Source: Paractinoplanes ferrugineus (GTDB taxonomy: Bacteria; Actinomycetota; Actinomycetes; Mycobacteriales; Micromonosporaceae). From it: a stretch of DNA of 64,000 nucleotides. Below are positions 26,279 through 33,831 of the stretch, piece by piece. The stretch spans positions 171,876-235,875 of the forward strand of contig NZ_BOMM01000049.1 of the NCBI RefSeq assembly GCF_016862195.1. Reading direction: 5' to 3'. The translations under genes and the position numbers were made by a program. The notes under the pieces are model-generated. The model saw only the letters and a program-made list of their open reading frames with translations. It did not search any database and was not told the origin of the DNA. The stretch's first letter is position 1, and each line of letters begins with the position of its first letter.

Positions 26279-26482
26279 ATGAACCTCAGGCAGATCCACC
26301 GCTGGACGTCCATGGTCTTCACGGCCACCGTCGTCGTCACGTTCGTCGCGCTCGCCCAGGAGGACCCGATCGTCTGGGTCTCCTATGTTCCGCTTTTCCC
26401 GCTGGCTGTGCTGTTCTTCACCGGTCTTTACCTGTTCACCCGGCCCTACCTGGTGCGCCGCCGGGAGCGCCGCGCCGCCTGA
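26279..26482 (+). CDS. Small two-helix membrane protein
   Basis: A 67-residue protein from ATG 26279: MNLRQIHRWTSMVFTATVVV, then TFVALAQEDPIVWVSYVPLF, PLAVLFFTGLYLFTRPYLV and a basic tail RRRERRAA. Two hydrophobic segments flank a short loop. The 'RxIHRWTSxxFT' opening is shared with small conserved membrane proteins of many actinobacteria that I know only as hypothetical. Topology by the positive-inside rule puts the C-terminus in the cytoplasm. It is too short to assign a function. Confidence 0.7.
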   Translation: MNLRQIHRWTSMVFTATVVVTFVALAQEDPIVWVSYVPLFPLAVLFFTGLYLFTRPYLVRRRERRAA

Positions 26483-26512
26483 GCCGGGGCCGCCGGGGTC
26501 AGGGCCGCCGGG

Positions 26513-27388
26513 TCAGGCCGGCTCGATGGGCAGCCACAGTTCGCAGGTGGCGGTGGTGAAGTCGGGGGAGCGGGTGAGGGTCGCGACGATCTCCGGGCCG
26601 GGACGCAGACGCCAGGGGTTCGACGGGAACCACTCGGTGGCGGTCGCGGCCCACGCGTTCTGCAGGGCCTCAGGCTGCGGGCCGGACGTGTGGAAGACCG
26701 CCCACCGGCCCGGGGCCACCTCGATGGTGTCCAGGTCGGCGGGCGCCGCGGTGGTCCGCGGAACCGCCACCCCGTGCATGTAGGTGAGCTCGCTGCCCTC
26801 GGTCCGGTCGGGGTCGAGGTCGTCGCAGATCTGCAGGAGGCCGGCCGGTTCGCCGTCGCTCAACGATTTCAGGCGAGCGTGTTCCGTGGCCGGCAGTGCG
26901 GCGATGAGCTGCTGGATGTGCGTGTTCACGCCCTGGTGGACAAGCGGGACCCGGGCGGCGTGGCCGATCAGGCGGAACGCGGGGCGGTCGACGATGCGGG
27001 TGTCCATGGGGATGCTCCCTTCGACGCTCAGGCGGAACCTGAGCCGCGGTTGTGATCGAAGGGGGCCACCGTCCCGGCGTACGTCTCCCGGGCCGGCGCC
27101 GTGGACCGCGCGGAACGCCCGCCCGAACGCCTCGACCGAGCTGTAGCCGTGCCGTACCGCGAGGCTCAGCAGGTCGCTCTCGCCCCGCACGACGGCAGCG
27201 GCGGCGACCGTCATCCGGCGCCGGCGAACATATTCCGACAGTGGCATGGCGGCCAGTGAGGAGAACATCCGCCGGAGGTGGTATTCGGTCGTGCCGAGCG
27301 TCTTGGCCAGGTCGGCGAGGTCGAGTTCGGCGCCGCGAGCGAGGTGCTCCTCGACGAGGTCGACGAGCCGGTTGAGTGCCGAGATCAC
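26513..27388 (-). CDS. AraC-family regulator with GyrI-like effector domain
   Basis: A 291-residue protein. The N-terminal AraC double helix-turn-helix (LADLAKTLGTTEYHLRRMFS; PLSEYVRRRRMTVAAAAVVR; AVRHGYSSVEAFGRAFRAVHG) is followed by a GyrI-like/SOUL-fold effector-binding domain (RIVDRPAFRLIGHAARVPLV; VAPGRWAVFHTSGPQPEALQ; CELWLPIEP). This is the Rob/BmrR-like 'AraC plus GyrI-like' architecture used to sense hydrophobic drugs. The start is GTG 27388 behind AAAGGGGG; the longer frame to 27409 covers that ribosome site and is rejected. A flavin-fold fusion gene lies just upstream on the same strand and could be a target. Confidence 0.9.
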   Translation of the reverse strand: MISALNRLVDLVEEHLARGAELDLADLAKTLGTTEYHLRRMFSSLAAMPLSEYVRRRRMTVAAAAVVRGESDLLSLAVRHGYSSVEAFGRAFRAVHGAGPGDVRRDGGPLRSQPRLRFRLSVEGSIPMDTRIVDRPAFRLIGHAARVPLVHQGVNTHIQQLIAALPATEHARLKSLSDGEPAGLLQICDDLDPDRTEGSELTYMHGVAVPRTTAAPADLDTIEVAPGRWAVFHTSGPQPEALQNAWAATATEWFPSNPWRLRPGPEIVATLTRSPDFTTATCELWLPIEPA

Positions 27389-27459
27389 GTGGCCCCCTTT
27401 CGACCTCAACCCTGGCCGACCGGGCCGCGGCGGCGCCCGACAGTATCGGACGCGATCGG

Positions 27460-28425
27460 TCAGGGTGCGAAGATCGGCCGGCCGTCGATGCTCACCGCGT
27501 TCTTCACCCGGCGGTATTCGGCCAGGTCCGCGTCGCTGCGCCGGCCGTGAGAGCGCAGCAGCAGGTCACGGTCGCCTTCGTAGGACATCAGCGGTACCGC
27601 GTACCCGCAGGAGTCGCTGACCCGATCGACGGTGACCTCGATGATCGACCGTACGCCATGGGTGTCCGGCGGTGCCGGGAACAGCCGCAGCAGCTCGGCG
27701 AACTCCGGCTCGGTGACCGGGACCGCGCGGCCTCGACCGTGCAGCCGGACGATGTTCGGCGGGCCCTGGAACGCGCAGAACATCAGCGTGATCCGGCCGT
27801 TGTCGTCGAGGTGGGCGATCGTCTCGGCGCCGCTGCCGTGGTAGTCGAGGTAGGCGACCCGGTGGTCACCGAGCACCACGAACGTGCCGGCCATGCCCTT
27901 GGGCGACATGTTGACGTGGCCACCCGGGCCGCTGGGCGCGGTGGCCACGAAGAACATCGGCTGGGCCGCGATGAACTCCCGCAGACGCGTGTCGATCCGT
28001 TCATGCACCTTCATGCCCTCGAGCCTGCCCCGTCGCCCCGGGGCAGGCCAGTGGTTTCCCATTCCGGGCGCCGCACCGGCGCGGTCAGCGTGCTCAGGCG
28101 ATATCACCACGGCCTCGTCGCGGTGGTCCTCCATCAGCTTGACGAGCGTGTCGATCGCCTCCCGGCCGAAGTCGTTGCGGGCGTTCGGCGGCGCCAGCGG
28201 GTAGGCCTCGTCGATGCGCAGCATCCCGCCGCGGGCCCGGTCGAACGCCTCCAGGGTGCGTGGCGCGGCCTCGCCGGTCGCCACCCGGCCCGCCTTGAAC
28301 GCGGGGTGCGCCTCGAGCTCGGCCTTCAGCGTTCGCGCGATCTCGCCGACCTGTCCCATGAAGCCGTGGAAGTAGTCCCGTGCCAGGACTTCGGTGCGTA
28401 CGTCGAGATTGTCGTTCGCGGCCAT
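27460..28425 (-). CDS. Chimeric protein: CbxX-type AAA fragment joined to a PNPOx-fold (flavin-binding) domain
   Basis: A 321-residue frame with a good site (AGGGAG) before ATG 28425. Residues 1 to about 120 end in PRTLEAFDRARGGMLRIDEA followed by Y, then FGREAIDTLVKLMEDHRDEA: this is the segment of CbxX/CfxQ-type AAA ATPases around Walker B, but no Walker A precedes it. Residues from about 138 (MKVHERIDTRLREFIAAQPM; FFVATAPSGPGGHVNMSPKG; YLDYHGSGAETIAHLDDNGR) form a complete pyridoxamine 5'-phosphate oxidase-like domain of the type that binds FMN or F420. The oxidase could alternatively start alone at ATG 28014, leaving the first part as an AAA relic. The oxidase assignment is firm; the fusion is either real and odd or a pseudogene junction. 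Confidence 0.7.
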   Translation of the reverse strand: MAANDNLDVRTEVLARDYFHGFMGQVGEIARTLKAELEAHPAFKAGRVATGEAAPRTLEAFDRARGGMLRIDEAYPLAPPNARNDFGREAIDTLVKLMEDHRDEAVVISPEHADRAGAAPGMGNHWPAPGRRGRLEGMKVHERIDTRLREFIAAQPMFFVATAPSGPGGHVNMSPKGMAGTFVVLGDHRVAYLDYHGSGAETIAHLDDNGRITLMFCAFQGPPNIVRLHGRGRAVPVTEPEFAELLRLFPAPPDTHGVRSIIEVTVDRVSDSCGYAVPLMSYEGDRDLLLRSHGRRSDADLAEYRRVKNAVSIDGRPIFAP

Positions 28426-28507
28426 GCCCTGCTCCCTAGGTCGGCGTGTGCACCTCTCTACGGACGCCGCGGGAATCGGTTCAGCGGAATTTTGCCGACG
28501 ATCGTGG

Positions 28508-30097
28508 TCAACGCCCCTGGTTGAGTCGCTTGTAGATGGGGGCGAGCTGTTTGTGCAGGCTGGTGTAGGTCTCGTAGATCTCGCTGTAGAGGCGGTGGTC
28601 CGGGCCGGGCTCGAAGACGTGGTCGGCCCGGGCCAGGCCGGAGATGTCGGCGAAGTCGATCAGGCCGGCGCCGACCGCACCGATCCAGCCGGCGCCGCGC
28701 GCGTTCACCGCGATCGGGTCGGCGTCGCGGCGGATCTCGATGCCGAGCACGTCGGCGAAGATCTGGCACCACGAGTTCGAGCGGGCCGCGCCGCCCGTGA
28801 TCACCATGGATCGCATCGGGCTGCCCAGGAACTTGTCGACCGACTTGGTCATCCACCGGGTGTTGAGGGCGACTCCCTCGAAGACCGCGCGGAGCAGGTC
28901 GGAGCGGGTGGTCTCGAGGGAGATGTTGAGGAAGCCGGCCCGCAGGTGGGGGTCGTCGACCGGGGCGCGTTCGCCGTAGAGCCAGGGCATGTAGAGGACG
29001 CCGTCGGAGCCGGCCGGCACGCCCGGGATGATCTTGTCGAAGGCGTCGAAGATGGTGCCCTCGTCGCGGCTGATGTGCCCGGCCGTCAGCAGCGGGTCGT
29101 CCCACTCGACGATCTTGTCGCGCAGCCAGGTCAGGTTCGCGCCCGCGGTGGCCTGCAGCGCGGTCATCAGGTAGCGGTCCGGCAGCGCGCACGGAATCGA
29201 CGCGATGCCGCTTGTCACGTCGGTCTTCTTGGCCGGCACGTGGGCGCAGATCCACGACGACGTGCCGAGGTAGAGGTGCGGCTCGTTGTCGCGGACCGTG
29301 CCGGCCCCGATCGCCGCGGCGGTGTTGTCGACCGCGCCCGCGACCACCCGCACCGACGAGGGGAGCCCGAGGTGATCGGCAGCGTGGGGGGACAGATTGC
29401 CGATCACCTCGGTGCACTTGACGATCGGCGGGAACTTGTCCGCGTCGATGCCGCTCGCGGCGACCAGGGCGGGGGAGTACTTGATGTCGGTCGCGACCCG
29501 GTTGTCGGTGACCCACGAGGTGAGGATCGAGTCGACCGTCGCCACCGTGCGCCCGGTCAGCTTCAGGTTGATCCAGTCCAGGACGTTCAGGAACGTCTTC
29601 GTCCGGGCGTACACGGCCGGCATCTGGTCGCGCACCAGCAACATGTGTGCCGCCGGGTCCTTGCCGGTGACCGACGGCATGCCACCGGTCAGGCGCAGCC
29701 ATCGAGCGATTTTCCACACCGACATTCCGGAGTACGACGGGAAGCCGCCGAACTGACGTCGCAGATGACCCGCCCCGCGCATGTCCAGCCAGCTGATGCA
29801 CTGGGTGAGCGGCTCGCCCCCGGCGTCGACCGCGATCGTGCCCTCGCCCTGCGTCGACGAGCAGATCGTGGTCACCGCGCGCAGGTGGTCGGGGAAGCCC
29901 CGCCCGAGGTCGGCGACGACCTCGGCGAGGGCGTCCCACCAGGCCACCGGGTCCTGCTCGGCACCCCCGCCGGGCAGCACGCGCAACGGCACCGCGCGCT
30001 CGGCCCAGCCGGTCACGGTCCCGTCCGCGGCCACCAGGGCGGCCTTCATCCCGGAGGTGCCGAGGTCGATCGCCAGGATCTGCGGCGGCAGGGCCAA
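28508..30097 (-). CDS. FGGY-family carbohydrate kinase (xylulokinase-like)
   Basis: A 529-residue kinase with the FGGY layout. The ATP/sugar-binding start ILAIDLGTSGMKAALVAADG is clear, then CISWLDMRGAGHLR, VVAGAVDNTAAAIGAGTV, LYMPWLYGERAPVDDPHLRA and the second signature VITGGAARSNSWCQIFADVL. Xylulokinase or a related pentulose/tetritol kinase fits best. It starts at TTG 30097, one base after the stop of the aldolase-aminotransferase fusion gene, so both are surely one transcript. It probably phosphorylates the sugar whose aldolytic cleavage or amination the neighbour performs. I cannot fix the substrate. Confidence 0.88.
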   Translation of the reverse strand: MALPPQILAIDLGTSGMKAALVAADGTVTGWAERAVPLRVLPGGGAEQDPVAWWDALAEVVADLGRGFPDHLRAVTTICSSTQGEGTIAVDAGGEPLTQCISWLDMRGAGHLRRQFGGFPSYSGMSVWKIARWLRLTGGMPSVTGKDPAAHMLLVRDQMPAVYARTKTFLNVLDWINLKLTGRTVATVDSILTSWVTDNRVATDIKYSPALVAASGIDADKFPPIVKCTEVIGNLSPHAADHLGLPSSVRVVAGAVDNTAAAIGAGTVRDNEPHLYLGTSSWICAHVPAKKTDVTSGIASIPCALPDRYLMTALQATAGANLTWLRDKIVEWDDPLLTAGHISRDEGTIFDAFDKIIPGVPAGSDGVLYMPWLYGERAPVDDPHLRAGFLNISLETTRSDLLRAVFEGVALNTRWMTKSVDKFLGSPMRSMVITGGAARSNSWCQIFADVLGIEIRRDADPIAVNARGAGWIGAVGAGLIDFADISGLARADHVFEPGPDHRLYSEIYETYTSLHKQLAPIYKRLNQGR

Positions 30098-30098
30098 C

Positions 30099-32333
30099 TC
30101 AGACCCCCTCGACCAGCGCGAACACCTGGTCGAAACGGGACAGCGCGTCGTCGATGACCTCGTCGGTGTCGGCCATCGACGTGTACATCCGGGAGCCGGC
30201 GAGCGTGATGATGCCGTGTGCCGCGTACGCCGCGCCCATCTGCTCCATCAGGGTCTTGCGGGCCTTGTTCTCCTTGAGCAGCTTGATCGGGTCCCGCATG
30301 CTCAGCAGCATCACGCCGCTGCTCTCCAGGTGCACGATCGACCCCTGGTTGTACGCCACGTAGGGCAGCCCGTACTTGTCGATGAGCTTCTGCAGGCCGC
30401 GGGTGAGCCGATCGCCGGCCCGGCCCGCGATCACCGGCGCGTTGGTGCGCGCCATCTCCTGGATGGCGAAGTAGCCGGCCGCGCACGACAGCGGGTTGGC
30501 CGACAGGGTGCCGCCGACCTGGATGTGCGCCCCGCTCTTGCCGTCGAGGCCGGAGCCGAACACGCTCATCACCTCGGCGCTGCCGCCGACGCCGCCGGCC
30601 ATCGGGTAGCCACCGGAGACGGCCTTGCCGAAGACGGTCAGGTCGGGCTTCACGCCGAAGTAGCCGGCGGCGCCACCCATGCCGGTGCGGAAACCGGTCA
30701 CCACCTCGTCGAAGACCAGCAGTGCGCCGTACTCGTCGCACAGCTCGCGGACGGCCGCGTTGTAGTCCTTGGGCACCGGGCGGGTGCCGGACTCGGGGCC
30801 GAGCGGCTCGACGATGACCGCGGCGGTGCCGCCCCGGAGGCGGTTCTCGACGAGCTTGCGCTTGAGGGTGCCGAGGTCGTGCGGGAACGCCTCGCGGGTC
30901 CGCTCGGTGGCGCCCCACGGGATGCCCTTGGCGTTCATCCGGAAGCTCCCGGGGACGCGCAGGCCGTACACCATGGTGTCGGACCAGCCGTGATAGGCGC
31001 CGCCGACCTTGATCACCATCTTCTTGCCGGTGTGCGCGCGGGCCGCCCGGACCGCCGCCATCACCGCTTCGGTGCCGGAGCCGAGCGAGCGGTACATCTC
31101 GATGTGCGGCATGTAGCGGTTGATGATCTCGGCGAGCTTCAGCTCGTACTCGTGGAAGAGGCCCGTCACCGGACCGCTCTCTTTGATCACCGCGGCGACC
31201 TGCTCGTTGACCGGGCCGTAGTTGCTGCCCAGGATCGTCGGGCCGCCGGCCTGCAGGAAGTCGATGTAGACGTTGCCGTCGCGGTCGGTCAGGTGGGCGC
31301 CGTGCGCCCGGTCGATCGCCAGCGGGAACGGATAGTTGAAGGCCAGGTTGTGCTGCACGCCGCCGGGGATGCGCTTCTTGGCCCGCTCGGTGATCTCCTT
31401 GCTGGCCGTGCACTTGGTCTCGAAGTAGTTGAGCGTGTCCAGCAGGGCGTCGTGCCGCAGCCCGCGGATCGGCTGGGCGACCAGGGCCTTCAGGCGGCGC
31501 ATGGTGTCCGGGACGTCGAGGTACTCGCCGATCATGTAGCCGCTCGGCTCCTCGGACACTTCCGCGTCGTCGGTCCTGGCGACGGCCGGGAGCACTTCGT
31601 CCTCGGGCACCCGGATCGGCTCGACCGCCTCGGTGATCTGCGCGGCGATCCGCTTCTCGTCCTTGCGCAGCTTGCTGAAGGCGATCTCGCGAATGGTGTT
31701 CGGGATCGTGTAGACCTTGCCGGCCTCGGTGGTCAGCGCCATCAGATAGGCGATCGACACCTTTTCCAGCAGCGCCATGTTGAACACCGCGCGGGTCGGG
31801 TCGGTGCCGACCGCGACCACGCCGTGGTTGGCGATGATGAACGCGTTGTCCCCGCTCGCCACCTTCTTCTGCACGTTCTTGGCGAGGAAACCGGTGCCGC
31901 TGGGCGCGTAGTCGATGATCGCGACCTCTTTGCCGAGGAAACGCACCTGCTCATCGGTGAGCGCGGGGATCGGCTTGCGCAGGAAGGCCAGAGCTGACGC
32001 GTACGGCTGATGGGTGTGCACGATCGCGTTGACGTCGGGCCGCTCGCGGTAGATGTTGGCGTGCATCCCACATTCGATCGACGGTACGAGCCCGCCCGCG
32101 CCACCCTCGTCGGGCACGTGTTTGCCCTGGAAGTCGACGATGCAGACGTCCTCGGCACGCATCTTGTCGTAGTCGTAGTTGCTGGGCGTGACGGCGTAGA
32201 GCTCGTGACCCGGGATGCGGACCGAGACGTTGCCCTCGGTCGCTTTCAGGTAGCCGCGCTCGAGCATCGTCCGGCACATCTCGACGACGTGGCGACGGGA
32301 CATCAGATGCTTCATGTTGTCATCGTCACCCAT
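30099..32333 (-). CDS. Class II aldolase - class III aminotransferase fusion protein
   Basis: A 744-residue bifunctional protein from ATG 32333 (MGDDDNMKHLMSRRHVVEMC; ATG 32315 also possible). Residues about 1-215 are a class II aldolase/adducin (FucA/AraD-like) domain: LKATEGNVSVRIPGHELYAV, IVHTHQPYASALAFL with the zinc His pair, later IANHGVVAVG. After a linker (EPIRVPEDEVLPAVARTDDA) residues about 300-744 are a class III aminotransferase of the glutamate-semialdehyde aminomutase type: RSLGSGTEAVMAAVRAARAH, GAYHGWSD, LLVFDEVVTGFRTG with PLP-binding Asp, and FGKAVSGGYPMAG with the catalytic Lys. The operon partner is the FGGY kinase; a divergent PucR-like regulator faces it. Together they suggest breakdown of a sugar to an amino-sugar or amino-carbonyl product. 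Confidence 0.87.
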   Translation of the reverse strand: MGDDDNMKHLMSRRHVVEMCRTMLERGYLKATEGNVSVRIPGHELYAVTPSNYDYDKMRAEDVCIVDFQGKHVPDEGGAGGLVPSIECGMHANIYRERPDVNAIVHTHQPYASALAFLRKPIPALTDEQVRFLGKEVAIIDYAPSGTGFLAKNVQKKVASGDNAFIIANHGVVAVGTDPTRAVFNMALLEKVSIAYLMALTTEAGKVYTIPNTIREIAFSKLRKDEKRIAAQITEAVEPIRVPEDEVLPAVARTDDAEVSEEPSGYMIGEYLDVPDTMRRLKALVAQPIRGLRHDALLDTLNYFETKCTASKEITERAKKRIPGGVQHNLAFNYPFPLAIDRAHGAHLTDRDGNVYIDFLQAGGPTILGSNYGPVNEQVAAVIKESGPVTGLFHEYELKLAEIINRYMPHIEMYRSLGSGTEAVMAAVRAARAHTGKKMVIKVGGAYHGWSDTMVYGLRVPGSFRMNAKGIPWGATERTREAFPHDLGTLKRKLVENRLRGGTAAVIVEPLGPESGTRPVPKDYNAAVRELCDEYGALLVFDEVVTGFRTGMGGAAGYFGVKPDLTVFGKAVSGGYPMAGGVGGSAEVMSVFGSGLDGKSGAHIQVGGTLSANPLSCAAGYFAIQEMARTNAPVIAGRAGDRLTRGLQKLIDKYGLPYVAYNQGSIVHLESSGVMLLSMRDPIKLLKENKARKTLMEQMGAAYAAHGIITLAGSRMYTSMADTDEVIDDALSRFDQVFALVEGV

Positions 32334-32383
32334 CGCCCGGGTATGAGACACCATTACCGGGCCAGCAATCTGCCGCCGGGGTG

Positions 32384-32400
32384 TTATCACGGGGTGACAA
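32384..32400. promoter_or_regulatory. Inverted repeat in the aldolase/PucR divergent region
   Basis: TTATCAC (32384-32390) and GTGACAA (32394-32400) form a 7+3+7 dyad with one mismatch, and GGTGACAA recurs directly at 32409-32416 over the regulator's GTG start. It lies between the divergent fusion gene and the PucR-type gene, a natural place for a shared operator. Confidence 0.45.
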
Positions 32401-32409
32401 AATCGGCGG

Positions 32410-33582
32410 GTGACAACCCCTTGGCAGCGCGTACCTTCCGATCTGGCCGCCGCCATGCGCCCTCGCCTGCCCGACACCGTGCCGGCCATCGCCGGTGCGG
32501 TGGCCGGGCTGAACCCGGAGATCACCGGCGCGAAGTTCGAGCGCGACGTGCACACCGCCGTGCAGGTGGCCCTGGACCGTTTCCTCGACCTGGCCGGCAC
32601 CGACGAGCCCGCCCTGCCGCCGCGGATCCGCGAGGTCTTCGTCGCCCTGGGCGCCGCCGAGGCCCGCGAGAACCACGGCCCCGAGCTGCTGCTGGGCGCT
32701 CTGCGCACGGCGGCCCGGCTGCTGCTTCGCACCGCGTCGCAGTCGCTCGCCGATTCCCGCCCGGTGACGGTCGAGGAGATCATCGACCTGTCCGACGCCA
32801 CCAGCGCCTTCGTCGACGAGCTGGCCGCCGCGTGCACCGACGGCCTGGCCCGCCAACTGCGCGAACAGGCCGGCGAGGGCGACCGGCGCCGGCGCCGGGC
32901 GGCCGATCTGCTGCTGCACGGCGGCGCCCCGCCGGAGACCGCACGGGCGGCGGTGACCGCGATCGGCTGGCCCACCCTCGACCGGATAGTCCCGGTGCTG
33001 CTCCCGCCCGACCTGGCCCGCGAGGCCCAGTTCCGGTTCGCCGCCGACGGCGTGGTGGCCGAGCGCCCCCGGGACGCCGTGCTGCTGTTGCGCGCCGGCT
33101 CCCGAACCGGCCGCCCGTTCCTGACCGAGGCTCTGAGCGGCACGTTCGGCGAGGCGGTGATCGGCCCCGCGGTCCCGTGGCCGGAGGTGCCGACCGCCCT
33201 GCGCCTGGCCGAACGAGCCGCCGAGCTGTCCCGCCCCACCCCCGCGGCCACCCCCGGGCCGGTCGCGCCGATCTTCGTCGAGGATCACTTCGCGGCCCTC
33301 GCGCTGCGCGGCGAGCCGGGCGCGCTGGCGGCGCTGTCCACCCGCCGGCTCGCCCCGCTGACCGGCCTCCGCCCGGCCCAGCGTGCACAACTCCTGGTCA
33401 CCCTGGAGGCCTGGTTGCGCCACTGGGGCTCGCGCACCGCGGTGGCCGCCGAACTGTTCGTGCACCCGCAGACCGTGAGCTACCGCCTGAACCGCCTGCG
33501 CGACCTGCTCGGCCCGGCCCTGGACGACCCCACCGCCCGCTTCGAGCTGCAACTGGTGCTGGCCTACCGCCCGGCAGCCTGA
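32410..33582 (+). CDS. PucR/CdaR-family transcriptional regulator
   Basis: A 390-residue regulator. The N-terminal and middle parts are helical and of the family's variable sensor type (LDRFLDLAGTDEPALPPRIR; VTVEEIIDLSDATSAFVDEL). The C-terminal 60 residues are the PucR helix-turn-helix: LLVTLEAWLRHWGSRTAVAA, ELFVHPQTVSYRLNRLRDLL, then DPTARFELQLVLAYRP. The start GTG 32410 is within a GGTGACAA repeat. It faces the aldolase-aminotransferase/kinase operon and probably activates it in response to the substrate. PucR regulators typically switch on catabolic operons next to them. Confidence 0.88.
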   Translation: MTTPWQRVPSDLAAAMRPRLPDTVPAIAGAVAGLNPEITGAKFERDVHTAVQVALDRFLDLAGTDEPALPPRIREVFVALGAAEARENHGPELLLGALRTAARLLLRTASQSLADSRPVTVEEIIDLSDATSAFVDELAAACTDGLARQLREQAGEGDRRRRRAADLLLHGGAPPETARAAVTAIGWPTLDRIVPVLLPPDLAREAQFRFAADGVVAERPRDAVLLLRAGSRTGRPFLTEALSGTFGEAVIGPAVPWPEVPTALRLAERAAELSRPTPAATPGPVAPIFVEDHFAALALRGEPGALAALSTRRLAPLTGLRPAQRAQLLVTLEAWLRHWGSRTAVAAELFVHPQTVSYRLNRLRDLLGPALDDPTARFELQLVLAYRPAA

Positions 33583-33666
33583 CCGCCGGCCGGGTTATTC
33601 GGTTTACCGAGGCCCCGGGGCGACGTAACTTTGCCTGGTCGATCGTGGCTGGAAGGGGTGGGCGTC

Positions 33667-33765
33667 ATGCGTTACCGCGTCGTCGTGCCCTCGTCCCGAT
33701 TCGAGTTGATCCTGGTGTCTGGGGTGCCCGGCTTCGGCTGCGCCACCGGAGCTGGACGTTTCTGA
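33667..33765 (+). CDS. Leader peptide (32 residues) upstream of EF-G-like GTPase
   Basis: ATG 33667 follows GGAAGGGGTGGGCGTC, a strong ribosome site. The peptide begins MRYRVVVPSSRFELILV and ends CATGAGRF; the TGA (33763-33765) lies inside the first arm of a perfect hairpin. Its codons are genome-like and its site is better than that of the big gene downstream. Short ORFs of this kind ahead of ribosome-targeting resistance genes act as stalling sensors. That role is inferred here from layout. Confidence 0.6.
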   Translation: MRYRVVVPSSRFELILVSGVPGFGCATGAGRF

Positions 33766-33801
33766 CCGCCATCGCGCGCGGTCAGGTGGGCGCTGTCCAC
33801 C
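33762..33801 (+). promoter_or_regulatory. Tandem hairpins after the leader ORF (candidate attenuator)
   Basis: CTGACCGC (33762-33769) and GCGGTCAG (33778-33785) make a perfect 8-bp stem with an 8-base loop, overlapping the leader stop codon. GGTGG (33785-33789) and CCACC (33797-33801) make a second 5-bp stem that shares G33785. A ribosome stalled near the leader end would melt the first stem. The EF-G-like start is 31 bases further on. Confidence 0.5.
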
Positions 33802-33831
33802 GTCGGAACTTCTCGAAAAGACAAACCCATC

